NCBI RefSeq assembly: GCF_004803855.2
Contig: NZ_CP012552.1
Location: 496,001-560,000, forward strand
Reading direction: 5' to 3'
Length of the DNA stretch: 64,000 bases
Source: Campylobacter sp. RM16192
Lineage (GTDB): Bacteria > Campylobacterota > Campylobacteria > Campylobacterales > Campylobacteraceae
A program made the position numbers and the translations under genes. The notes beneath the pieces are model-generated. The model worked only from the letters and a program-made list of their open reading frames with translations, ran no database searches and was not told where the DNA came from. Of the stretch, positions 8,943 through 17,440 are shown in pieces; position 1 is the first letter of the stretch; each line of letters begins with the position of its first letter.

Positions 8943-10233
8943 ATGGCAAACAGGTCAAGAGTATATTTGTTGGATAAAGATATCAGGAAACTTGATATTA
9001 AAGAAAAAAGATATACAAAGTCTGTCGGAGAACCAAAAGAGCTTTGTATTTGGGTTAACCCGAGCGGGATGAAAAGTTTCTTTTTAAAATACAAGGACTC
9101 CATTGGAAAAGAAATTGCATATAAGCTATCTGATTTTAGAGAGGTATTTATAGTGTTAATGAAGCCAGAAGAGACGCTAATAAATTTTTAAAAATTCTTG
9201 CGGAAAATGGTAATAAAAATTTAAAAGAATTAGAAAAAAATGATAAAAAGTATATATTTAAGACTATGTTTGAAGAATTTATTAATAAAAAATTGCACAA
9301 GGAAACACACAAGGCTATATTAAAAGAATGATTAATAGGCACAATTCTTATATATTACCGACATTTGGCGAAATGAATGTTAAGCAAATTTCATATTCAG
9401 ATCTATATAAGGTTTTAATTGGTCTGTTTAATCCAAAAAATCCGACAAGTTCTAGACTTGAAACCATTCATAGGATCATAAATGATATAAGAGGCATATT
9501 GGCTCCAGCACTTAGATATGGATATATTACTACGGATCCTACATATAGACTTCATAATGACTTTCCTACTGTTCATATGTTTAACAAAAAGAGTGGAGTT
9601 GATAATAGAATACCTGCTTTATCTGATGAGGTTTCAATAGCTGAATTTCTAACAGATCTTAGAAATGATAATAAAATGGAGCTTTCAACTAGACGAGCAG
9701 TTTATTTGCAAATTCTCACTGCAAATCGACCTATAAATACTGTCTCAGTAAAGTGGGCTGACATTGACCTTGAAAAAGGACTATGGAAAATACCATCTGT
9801 TGATATGAAGATGAGAGAGGAACATATAGTCTGTCTAAGCACATACGCAGTAGCTGTTTTAAAAGAGCAGTATATGTTCTCTAAAAACAGTCAATTCGTA
9901 TTTCCTAGTGTAGTGGCTAAATATGGTCATATCCATAGAGACGCTCTTACCAAGGCTATTGGAAATTTAGGACACAAAAATAAATATAATGGAGTAGCTA
10001 CAGCTCACGGCTTTAGAGCAACTTTTAAAACTATCTGCTCGCTTTATGATGATGAACTTATCTCTCTTGGTATAACAGAAAAGACGGTAGAGGAGTGTCT
10101 AGCTCACAAAGAGACTAATGCTATAAAACAGTCATATGAAAGAAATAGAAGCACACAAGAGAAAAAGAGTAGGCTAATGCAGTGGTATGGCGACCATCTA
10201 AATTCTTTAAGTGAACTGGGAATTGCACTATAG
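8943..10233 (+). pseudogene. Tyrosine recombinase / P4-type integrase, broken by two frameshifts
   Basis: The coding sequence is in three frames. The first (8943-9150) gives the N-terminal arm-binding domain of P4-type integrases. The middle part (about 9152-9328) gives the rest of that domain (NEARRDANKFLKILAENG). The last (9328-10233) gives core-binding and catalytic domains. Frame is lost near 9141-9152 and again at the A-run 9322-9325, where one extra A would restore reading into the downstream frame. The catalytic set looks present: Arg in LTANRP, HGFR, the second His in LAHKET and the Tyr in KQSYER. The start has AAAGGAG upstream. It lies 209 bases after ssrA, as expected for the enzyme that inserted the element there. 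Sequencing error cannot be ruled out, but two independent shifts plus decay around it favour a true pseudogene. Confidence 0.85.
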
Positions 10234-10539
10234 ATTATTTGATTTTAGACGAATTTAAGTAATTAGTCTAATATGCTATTAAAAAGGTGTCTGGTTTTTT
10301 GTATCACTCTTTTATATCAAGCATTGCAAAAAAATAGTGATAATTGAAGTACATCTAAGAAAACACTATTGATTTTGTTTATAAACACAAAATTGAAGAA
10401 AATATAAATGATGACTTTTAGAATATAGTCATTGCAAGAGATAAAAAACTAGTCTGACTTTTGGATTGGACTGTGTCAAATTCAATTACATGTAGTAAAT
10501 CACACCGATGCGTTATAGCTATATCGCTAATACTTACTT
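10234..10539. other. Non-coding stretch downstream of the integrase, decayed DNA
   Basis: There is no convincing open frame. Around 10375-10530 the plus strand reads as short interrupted peptides, which suggests an eroded gene, but I could not assign a family. The hairpin cluster begins at its right end. Confidence 0.4.
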
Positions 10540-10704
10540 AGCAAGCTCATGTGAGCTTGCTGTAAGGTCCTTTACCGGACAGGATAAAAAGCACTAGCAT
10601 GATAAATAATTTTAAAATTTATACGTGCTTTTTAGTCAGCAAAAATATAACTTTACGGTTATGTTTTTGCCATTAGTTGTTGCTATAAAAATTATTTTAT
10701 AGCA
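10540..10704. repeat. Cluster of hairpins inside the integrated element
   Basis: Several inverted repeats follow each other. A perfect 10-bp palindrome with a TG centre (AGCAAGCTCA / TGAGCTTGCT) spans 10540-10561. A short GTCC / GGAC stem lies at 10567-10580. AAAAAGCAC / GTGCTTTTT arms at 10586-10594 and 10625-10633 enclose a further AT hairpin. An imperfect stem runs from GCAAAAATATAAC to GTTATGTTTTTGC (10639-10670). A perfect 10-bp stem with an ATTA loop (TGCTATAAAA / TTTTATAGCA) covers 10681-10704. Function is unknown; bidirectional terminators, a structured RNA or a plasmid-type origin or transfer site are possible. Confidence 0.6.
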
Positions 10705-10741
10705 AATTCTTATTGGCTCTGTTGCAATAACTTATTGATTT

Positions 10742-10885
10742 TTATATAAAAAAACGACTCTTTTTAAAAAACCGTGTTGCCTCTCTTGCGGCATCATTCT
10801 TTTCATAAAACTCTACCGTACTTACCTTTTCATCACCGCAACCTGTTATACCTAAAACCATCATTGCAGCAACTATAAAGCTCAT
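10742..10885 (-). pseudogene. EexN-like entry-exclusion lipoprotein, truncated remnant
   Basis: A 47-codon minus-strand frame opens with a lipoprotein signal (VLGITGC) and continues GDEKVSTVEFYEKNDAAREA, which has the look of EexN-family lipoproteins of conjugative plasmids. Family members run to about 80-100 residues, but here the frame ends soon after in TRFFKKSRFFI. Three codons upstream in frame there is ATA-AAA-AAA-TCC, with GAAAGG at a good distance from the ATA, so the original ATG start may have mutated to ATA. EexN blocks entry of related plasmids, so its presence points to a plasmid or integrative conjugative element as the source. The assignment rests on the N-terminal half only. 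Confidence 0.55.
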
Positions 10886-10905
10886 GGATTTTTTTATTAT
10901 TTAAC

Positions 10906-11463
10906 CTTTCAGTATGATATATAGAAATTATTGTATTAAAGTAATTATGAAAAATTTATTAAGAACTTTTCAAATTTACTTTATTTTACTGAAGTAGCTA
11001 GTTCTGTATAGAATCTAGGTTTTATTGTTTTAAATTTTGAAAAACCTAAATCGATGATATAAAACCATAGTATATAATAATACTTGGTCTACTATTTTTT
11101 GTAATTAGTTTAAAACTCTTTAATCCTTTATTCTTAAAATCTTAACTCCTAAAATCTAATATCTGCAAAGCAAATGTAAAGCTAAAATTACACCTTATTA
11201 TCTTATTAGTAATATTTATTATATTATCTGCGATGCTTTTTGATATTAATAACGTTTTTTCAAAGTTGTAGCAGAATTTTTAGCACTTTTATAATGAAAG
11301 ACTTACGCATTTTCTATATAATAGCAAATAATTCAATAGTATAACTGCAAAAAATACATCTAATTTATATGAAAATAAAATAAAAATCTTAGCCCTTATA
11401 TATGCCAGAATATGTTATAATACAGAGCATAAGGAGCCCATAGTTTTAAAATAAAAAGTAAAT
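10906..11463. other. AT-rich decayed part of the integrated element
   Basis: No open frame with coding character or ribosome binding site was found on either strand. The sequence is AT-rich with short T and A runs. Confidence 0.45.
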
Positions 11464-11484
11464 AAGGGACTAATTAAGGGACTT
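11464..11484 (+). repeat. Arm-type repeats at the far end of the element
   Basis: Two units, AAGGGACTA and AAGGGACTT, start at 11464 and 11476 and match the repeats beside the integrase at 8867-8906 except for G in place of T. They sit about 60 bases inside the right attachment site, mirroring the left end. Confidence 0.5.
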
Positions 11485-11544
11485 TTTTAAACTTAAAGTT
11501 TTAAATAGCTATTTAATGGCATTTAGATGGACTATTCGAGTGAC

Positions 11545-11560
11545 CTCGCTCCACCATTTA
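11545..11560 (+). repeat. Attachment site (attR), near-copy of the ssrA 3' end
   Basis: CTCGCTCCACCATTTA repeats the ssrA end at 8721-8737 with one T missing. It marks the right border of an element of about 2.8 kb inserted at ssrA. The rest of the tmRNA is not duplicated, so this copy is not functional. Confidence 0.7.
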
Positions 11561-12006
11561 AATTTTTCTTTGTATTTAAATATCTTCTTTTTTTCTAGCT
11601 AATACTTTATTATATGATTTTATTGAGTTTTGATTTTAAAAAATTATTGTTTTTAATTACTATTGTTACAATGTTTTTTCTGACCAATTTAGGAACAATC
11701 AAGAGATTTTTGTAAAAATATATCTAAACGTAAAAAATACAATTTTCAAAAAAATAAAAGATTGTGGATATAGTGCATTCAAAACAATATGTAATATTTA
11801 AAAATACTAACAAAATATTAAAATATTGTCAAAAATCATTAGTTTTTAAATAATTACTTACCATATATATCTATAAAAATTTTTTTAGAATTAATTAAAA
11901 CATATATCAGTATTTTACATAACTAATCCTAATTTTATATTATATTTTAATACTCATTTTGGATATAATACATTTATTATTTATTTAAAATATAAAGGAA
12001 TATTAA
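11561..12006. other. AT-rich intergenic region upstream of the lipoprotein cluster
   Basis: This 446-base stretch holds no open frame of note. It ends with the promoter and ribosome binding site (AAAGGA, about 10 bases before the start) of the following cluster. Confidence 0.5.
11964..11969 (+). promoter_or_regulatory. Predicted -10 box of the exported-protein cluster
   Basis: A perfect TATAAT lies 37 bases before the first gene of the cluster, preceded by T-rich DNA as is usual for sigma-70 promoters in Campylobacter, which lack a strong -35 box. Confidence 0.5.
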
Positions 12007-13368
12007 ATGTATCATAAACATTTGTTATCTGGTTTATTGTTGGTCTTGGTCTTTAGTGGTTGCGTGAGTCAAAAATCTGCAAATTTGAATTATGAAAAAG
12101 CAATGGAAATAGGGGTCTGCGATCAAAATATTATAAATGAAAAAAAGGCTTTAGTAGAAAAAAAAGATGATGTCATTTATACAGGGGTAAATGCAGGACT
12201 TATGACTAGAAACTGCGGGGATTATAATGCAAGCAACTATTTTTTTGATGCTGCAGAGGAATCTTATAAAGTTGATGTTGATTTAGAGGATACTGGATCA
12301 AAAGTTGGTAAAACGGTTGTAGGAACAGTTTTGAGTGACACATTATTTGACTATGATGGAAGCCTATACGAGAGAATTATGGTCAATGTCTACAAGGGTC
12401 TAAATTTTATGAGTTTAAACGATTTTGAAAATGCCAGAGTTGAGTTTAATAGAGCTCTTTTAAGACAGGATAAGGCCAAAGATTATTTTGCAGCTCAAAT
12501 AGAAAAGAGCAGGGATGAGATTGAAAAAGCAAAAAAAGATCCTAATTATCAACAAAATATGAAAAATGCGGAGCAGGCTAATGCTTATTATGATACATTA
12601 TTCAAAGAATTTAGCGCTTCTGAAGTTTTCACAAATCCTTATGCAACCTATCTAGCTTCAGTATTTTTCTTTATGGACAAAGACTATGTAAATGCAGCTG
12701 ATAAATTTAGAGAGATTGTCATAGCTCATCCTGATGATAAAAATTTTGAAGCTATTGATAAAATTTTTAAAAGCAGAGCAAATTCTGTAAAAAATAATAA
12801 TGAAAACTACATATTCTTGATATACGAGGATGGTATGGGTGTAGAAAAAGACTCTTTTAATTTGACCATTCCATTTTTAATAGATTTTCAAAAAAATCAA
12901 TTTGCCTCAACTAGCATATCTTTTCCGACTCTTAAAAAACGTTTGCCAAGTTATGGTATGCTTAGCGTAAACGGAGTACAAACTCATGAAATTGCAAATT
13001 TTGATAACATTATAGCAACTGAGTTTAAGACAGAACTTCCTGGTATAATTGCTCAAACTATAGCTCAAGGTATTGTAAAGACAGTTATTAATGCTGCTGT
13101 AGCTAAAAATGATCCTACAGGAGGATTTTTAAGCATAGGGGTATCTTTAATAACAGCTTATGTGACGAAATCTGATATAAGATCTTGGACAGGTCTTCCT
13201 AAGACTGCACAAGTCGCGGTTCTGAAAAATGATGGCAAATTCGAGCTAAGGACTCCTGATAACGTGTTACTACAAACTGGTGAGATAGACAAAAACAAAG
13301 ATGCTATTGTTTTTGTAAGATCTTTTAATGCACAAAGTGCACCACAAATTAAAATTATTCAAAGGTAG
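12007..13368 (+). CDS. COG3014-type lipoprotein with TPR-like region
   Basis: This 453-residue protein begins with a lipoprotein signal (VFSGC, Cys about residue 19). The middle has helical, TPR-like segments (GLNFMSLNDFENARVEFNRA near residue 140; FFMDKDYVNAADKFREIV near residue 225). The C-terminal third has a glycine- and alanine-rich hydrophobic stretch. The layout fits the uncharacterised COG3014 lipoproteins, which in other proteobacteria sit with YcfL-like and LpoB-like genes, as here. It leads a five-gene cluster and ends 6 bases before the next gene. An envelope-assembly or scaffold role is inferred from context. No specific function is known to me. Confidence 0.65.
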   Translation: MYHKHLLSGLLLVLVFSGCVSQKSANLNYEKAMEIGVCDQNIINEKKALVEKKDDVIYTGVNAGLMTRNCGDYNASNYFFDAAEESYKVDVDLEDTGSKVGKTVVGTVLSDTLFDYDGSLYERIMVNVYKGLNFMSLNDFENARVEFNRALLRQDKAKDYFAAQIEKSRDEIEKAKKDPNYQQNMKNAEQANAYYDTLFKEFSASEVFTNPYATYLASVFFFMDKDYVNAADKFREIVIAHPDDKNFEAIDKIFKSRANSVKNNNENYIFLIYEDGMGVEKDSFNLTIPFLIDFQKNQFASTSISFPTLKKRLPSYGMLSVNGVQTHEIANFDNIIATEFKTELPGIIAQTIAQGIVKTVINAAVAKNDPTGGFLSIGVSLITAYVTKSDIRSWTGLPKTAQVAVLKNDGKFELRTPDNVLLQTGEIDKNKDAIVFVRSFNAQSAPQIKIIQR

Positions 13369-13374
13369 GATGAA

Positions 13375-13764
13375 ATGAAGAAAATTTCAATATTACTAGT
13401 TGCTGTGTTGATGTTTTTAGGTTGCTCGCCAAAAACTCAGAATATATTTTTGCCTTCACATGGCGGAACAAGTTTGATTCAGGCAGATGGCATATCAGAG
13501 GATGTTATTAGAGATGTCCGCCATAGGATAAATCAAAATGGTTTATTGGAGGCAGAGATAGTATTTTTTAGCTCCAGTACACAAAATATTTTTTACAAAC
13601 TTACTTGGTTTGATGAAGGTGGTTTTGTGTTAAGAGATTCTATTACTGATGAATACAGAACTATTTATTTGAATAAAAATAGAGAGGCTGTTGTTAAGTA
13701 CCTTGCTTCAAATAAAGATGCAAAAACTTTTAAAATTTATATTACCAATAAGGGGACAAAATGA
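13375..13764 (+). CDS. YcfL-like (DUF1425) lipoprotein
   Basis: This 129-residue lipoprotein (lipobox MFLGC, Cys about residue 17) has a beta-rich C-terminal domain. It includes the segment FFSSSTQNIFYKLTWFDEGGF near residue 65, the YcfL/DUF1425 pattern of a polypeptide describing 'YRFTWYDxxG'. In Enterobacteria ycfL lies directly before lpoB, and the same order is kept here. The stop overlaps the next start by 4 bases (ATGA), so translation is coupled to the LpoB-like gene. Function is unknown. Confidence 0.7.
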   Translation: MKKISILLVAVLMFLGCSPKTQNIFLPSHGGTSLIQADGISEDVIRDVRHRINQNGLLEAEIVFFSSSTQNIFYKLTWFDEGGFVLRDSITDEYRTIYLNKNREAVVKYLASNKDAKTFKIYITNKGTK

Positions 13765-14387
13765 AAAGCAAAATTTTAATGTCGGCAGTTTTAGCTGCAT
13801 TTTTAATGACAGGTTGCGCTACTTCTCAGCCAGTTTATACTGATGGCAAAGCTACACAAGTTAAAAAAGGTGATGCTCTCACACTAGGGCTTGACAGAGA
13901 GGATTTTGAAGCGGCTGCCGAAACGATGATACAAAGTCTTTTGAGCGATCCTGCTTTTGTAAATTTACAGCCTGGTGTTAGAAAAGTGGTTGCTATGGGT
14001 AGAGTCGTAAACGATACAGCACTTAGAATAGATACTGAAAAATTAACAGCCAAGATAACTCAAGCAATGCGCAGAAGCGGTAAATTTGTACTTACCTCAG
14101 CAGTTGCAGCTGGCGGCGCACTTGATTCTATGAGTCATGATGTTAGAGAGTTGAGAAAAGATGATGAATTTAATCAAAAAACAATAGCCAAAAAAGGCGC
14201 TTTAGTGGCTCCTGATTTCTCTTTGGCAGGTAAAATTCGTCAAGATAACGTAAAGCTTAGCAATGGAAAAACACAGGTTGAGTATTTCTTTTTGTTAAGA
14301 CTAACAGACCTTAACTCAGGACTTGTTTATTGGGAAGATGAAAAGACAATAGATAAAACAGGCTCTAGTAAGTCAGTTACTTGGTAA
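13761..14387 (+). CDS. LpoB-like penicillin-binding protein activator lipoprotein
   Basis: This 208-residue lipoprotein (lipobox LMTGC) has the LpoB/PF13036 fold signature: RKVVAMGRVVNDTALRIDTE near residue 77, the amphipathic ITQAMRRSGKF segment, APDFSLAGKI and a C-terminal LTDLNSGLVYWEDEK near residue 185. In E. coli LpoB reaches from the outer membrane to PBP1b and stimulates peptidoglycan synthesis. Whether an epsilonproteobacterial PBP is the partner here cannot be told, and the E. coli docking domain of PBP1b is not generally present in this group. The start overlaps the YcfL-like stop. A 42-base gap separates it from the next gene. Confidence 0.75.
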   Translation: MKSKILMSAVLAAFLMTGCATSQPVYTDGKATQVKKGDALTLGLDREDFEAAAETMIQSLLSDPAFVNLQPGVRKVVAMGRVVNDTALRIDTEKLTAKITQAMRRSGKFVLTSAVAAGGALDSMSHDVRELRKDDEFNQKTIAKKGALVAPDFSLAGKIRQDNVKLSNGKTQVEYFFLLRLTDLNSGLVYWEDEKTIDKTGSSKSVTW

Positions 14388-14429
14388 AACTGTTTTAATA
14401 CTAATTTCAATTTTCAATAAGGATAAAAT

Positions 14430-15872
14430 ATGAAAAAGATATTTTTGGGTGCTTTAGCTTTGAGTATGGTTTTGTATGGAAACGAAGCTATTCAAGAAAA
14501 AAATATTAAAAATACTTCTATAAATGTAAATTCAGAACAGTCAGCAGATATTGAACAAAAAGATATTGACGAACAAAATACTCTTTCTGACGCAAGCATT
14601 CTAAAAAAAGCAAAAACAGTAGATGATTTTTTCAAAGACTTTCAAAATGAAATCGCAGACAAATATGATAATGCAACTTGGGGAGAAGTAATTACTAACA
14701 ATGAAACTGGCACTTCTAAAACTTTTTATAAAGCAAAAGAAGCAGTTGCTTTTGACCCGGGTGACACTGATCATGCAAAGGGTTTATCTATTGCCTATGA
14801 TAGAGCACTTTTAAATTTACAATCTGAATACATTAAAGATAATTTTGGGAAAATCGGTATTCAAAAATTAAATCAATACATCAATGATGATTCAACAGGC
14901 GTAGACAAAATAGATCCTCTCCCGCAAGGCAGCACAATGGAGCAAATTATCGCAAAAATAGGTCAGTTTGCGGGAGCTAAGCTTGACCAAGCATTGAGGG
15001 ACTTAGGAATTGAGCCGACTAATTTAACAGAAGAGCGAAAGAAAATTCTATTTGCGGATAAATTTACTGCAAAAATGCTAACAAATGCAACAGGGAGCAT
15101 GTCGGGTTTAGTTCCTGTAAAAACATATGTTGCAAGAAGGGAAGTAGATGATGGTAAATATGTTTATGAGGTTGGTATAGTTGCTGTTATTTCAGATATT
15201 ACAAGGCAGGTTGCAAGAGATATGTCTTATAATAGAAAGTCAAACATAAAAGGTAAAGGTAAAAAAATAAGAGAGTATTTACCACAAAAAGATGAGGATT
15301 TCTTAAACGAATATGGAATTCGTATGGTTTATGATCAAAACGGAGCACCTATAATTATAAGCTACTCTCAGTGGAGTTTTTCATATCCTGCAAATAGCAA
15401 GGCTTACTTTATAGCACAAAGGGAACAAATAGCAAAAGATACTGCATCTCAAAAAGCTGATTCTGCAATTGTAGAATTTATAAAAACCAATATTAATCTT
15501 GTAAGAGAAGGTGAAACAGGACAAAATACAGAGCAGTCAATCAAAGAAACAAGAAATTTGCTAACCGGAGAAAGTAAACAAGAAACTTTTGATCCTCAAA
15601 AAATCATAGATAAAGCTCTTAAAAACATAAAAGCAAATGCTAAAGGAGATTTGCCAGGCATAAGAACTCTTACAGACTGGTCGGTGAAAGATGAGCATGG
15701 AATAAAAAGAGTTGGTGTCGTTAGATTTTATTCTTTTAAAAACTATGAAAATTCTAAAAAAGCAACAACTTTTAATGAGCCAAAAGAAGAGAAAAAAACA
15801 GCAAAAACAAAACAAAATACAAATTCTAAGTCAAGAGAATCAAAAATGGTCAATAGTCTTGATGACTTTTAG
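14430..15872 (+). CDS. Exported protein of unknown function (DUF6844-like)
   Basis: This 480-residue protein starts with a Sec signal peptide cleaved near YGNEA. An acidic and Gln-rich linker follows, then a large mixed domain (residues about 65-430) containing FDPGDTDHAKGLSIAYDRAL and VPVKTYVARREVDDGKYVYE. The tail is Lys/Thr-rich and low in complexity. The combination 'many family members next to COG3014, YcfL and LpoB genes' suggests the DUF6844 group, from memory. It ends 9 bases before the CsgG/FlgT-like gene. The repeated alanine-rich amphipathic helices and a segment that reports 'activity of repeated stems' such as REQIAKDTASQKADSAIVEF look structural rather than enzymatic. No catalytic motif was recognised. 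Confidence 0.55.
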   Translation: MKKIFLGALALSMVLYGNEAIQEKNIKNTSINVNSEQSADIEQKDIDEQNTLSDASILKKAKTVDDFFKDFQNEIADKYDNATWGEVITNNETGTSKTFYKAKEAVAFDPGDTDHAKGLSIAYDRALLNLQSEYIKDNFGKIGIQKLNQYINDDSTGVDKIDPLPQGSTMEQIIAKIGQFAGAKLDQALRDLGIEPTNLTEERKKILFADKFTAKMLTNATGSMSGLVPVKTYVARREVDDGKYVYEVGIVAVISDITRQVARDMSYNRKSNIKGKGKKIREYLPQKDEDFLNEYGIRMVYDQNGAPIIISYSQWSFSYPANSKAYFIAQREQIAKDTASQKADSAIVEFIKTNINLVREGETGQNTEQSIKETRNLLTGESKQETFDPQKIIDKALKNIKANAKGDLPGIRTLTDWSVKDEHGIKRVGVVRFYSFKNYENSKKATTFNEPKEEKKTAKTKQNTNSKSRESKMVNSLDDF

Positions 15873-15881
15873 GAATAAAAC

Positions 15882-17069
15882 ATGAAAAAAATTATCTTAA
15901 TTTTCTTTTTGTTATTTTCCGTTTTAGATGCTAAAATAGATGTAGAAACTTCTACAAAGACTAGCACTGGCGAAGGTACTGGAATAACTCGCGAAGAAGC
16001 TGTAAATAACGCTATTATTGAAGCTATAGGCAAAATGAATGGAGTTAGTATAAACTCTATAAAAAATTCTCAAACATTCGCTATAAGCGATAATAGCGGT
16101 AGTAAGATAACAGACTCATACAGCGAACAAATAAACAAAGCCACCAAGGGTAGAGCCGATTCTTATGAAGTTTTAATTGTTGATCAAGATATGCAAGGCA
16201 GATATTTTGCAACTGTGGAAATTAAAAAAACTACGACTACAAAAAAATATAAGGCTCCCGGCTTAAGTGCCGATAGTCGTAGAAGTGTAGTTCTTTTTGA
16301 TAAATCTCCTATAGAGTATGCAAGCATCGGAGATTTAATTCATAAAAGAATAACAACTAAGTTGCTAGAAAGTCGCAAATTTAATCTGCTCGATAGGCAA
16401 AATGAGGGTTATTATGAACTAGAAAAGAGTTTCATAAGAGATAGAGATACGCACAAAGATGAGAAGTATAAATTAGGACAGGCTCTTGCAACAGATTATA
16501 TCTTGCTATTTGAGATAAGAGGTGTGGACGCTACAACAAAAACAAGCAATCTAACAGGCAAAGTTAGCAACGATATGGAAACTGTGATTGATTATGAGGT
16601 ACTTCTTTTTGCTACTCGTCAAATTAAATTTTCAAACACTCTAAGCTTTAAAACTAGCCAAAAAAATAGCGGTTTAATAGCAGAAAATCTTGTAATAGAT
16701 GAGATAGCAAACAGTATCGTAAAAGATATAGTAAACGCTATATATCCTTTAAAGGTTGCAGATGTAAGCGCATCTGAAGTTGTTTTTACACAAAAGCTAT
16801 CTGTAGGTGAAGTTTATGAGTGTTTCTCTCTTGGTAAAGCATTAAAAGATGCCTATACCAAAGAGACTACAGGAAGAGTTGAGAGGCGTGTGGGTAGTGT
16901 TGAAATTTCACGTGTAACGCCAAAAATTTCTTATGCTGCGATGAAAGATGGAAAAATTTCAATAGGAGATATTTGTAGACCTCTGTCAAATAACAATATT
17001 GGACTTGATCAAGGAAGAGAGATTAACTATGAGCTTAATCAAGGTGGGGGAGTTAAGCTTGGTTTTTAA
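15882..17069 (+). CDS. Exported FlgT/CsgG-like envelope protein
   Basis: This 395-residue protein has a signal peptide cleaved near LDAK. Residues about 25-120 (GEGTGITREEAVNNAIIEAI followed by a Lys/Thr-rich beta edge) resemble the N-terminal domain of FlgT and LPP20-type proteins. Residues about 130-270 (RRSVVLFDKSPIEYASIGDL, RKFNLLDR, ATDYILLFEIRG) resemble the CsgG/FlgT middle fold. A C-terminal beta domain carries VGEVYECFSLG. Such domains form periplasmic or outer-membrane rings in flagella and curli export. It is last in the cluster, and a strong terminator overlaps its stop codon. A ring or channel role is inference from fold resemblance only. Confidence 0.6.
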   Translation: MKKIILIFFLLFSVLDAKIDVETSTKTSTGEGTGITREEAVNNAIIEAIGKMNGVSINSIKNSQTFAISDNSGSKITDSYSEQINKATKGRADSYEVLIVDQDMQGRYFATVEIKKTTTTKKYKAPGLSADSRRSVVLFDKSPIEYASIGDLIHKRITTKLLESRKFNLLDRQNEGYYELEKSFIRDRDTHKDEKYKLGQALATDYILLFEIRGVDATTKTSNLTGKVSNDMETVIDYEVLLFATRQIKFSNTLSFKTSQKNSGLIAENLVIDEIANSIVKDIVNAIYPLKVADVSASEVVFTQKLSVGEVYECFSLGKALKDAYTKETTGRVERRVGSVEISRVTPKISYAAMKDGKISIGDICRPLSNNNIGLDQGREINYELNQGGGVKLGF

Positions 17070-17104
17070 AATTTAGCGTGAGAAATCACGCTAAATTTTA
17101 TTTT
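17067..17104 (+). terminator. Terminator of the exported-protein cluster
   Basis: A perfect 15-bp stem with a GAAA loop begins on the TAA stop codon itself and is followed by TTTT. It is one of the strongest hairpins in the window. Confidence 0.9.
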
Positions 17105-17440
17105 GTGAGCTACTTTTCAATATTATTCATCTAAATTTATTATAATTTAATTTTTATATTTAAGAATAAAAAATTAAATTAATGAAGCTTTATTTCTAAA
17201 TTTATTTTTAATTATTAATAATTTTCTAAGAAAAATATTAGCTTTAAAACCAAAGTGTTACCAAAATACACTGATTATAAAGCTATGAAAATTAATATCT
17301 TACCTTTTAAAATTAGAATAAGTATTAAAATATCAATATAAAAAATTATATATTGCAGGTTTTAGGAGCTATTTAAAAACTGTAAATAATAATACAACTC
17401 ACTATCTAGGCTAATTAAGTAAACATAAATAATAAATTAA
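17105..17440. other. AT-rich intergenic region upstream of nap
   Basis: No open frame is seen on either strand between the terminator and the nap regulatory site. Confidence 0.5.

Noticed and set aside
10375-10530. Interrupted plus-strand peptides after the integrase, perhaps a toxin-antitoxin remnant
   Set aside because: Stops break every frame and no family motif could be named.
10712-10727. GGCTCTGTTGCAATAA, like the terminal repeat of IS6-family insertion sequences
   Set aside because: Only one short end is present; no second repeat, transposase or target duplication was found. A chance match is likely in this decayed region.
8734-11544. CRISPR array or tRNA gene within the repeat-rich element
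   Set aside because: The repeats are too few, too short and unevenly spaced for CRISPR, and no cloverleaf other than the tmRNA end was found.
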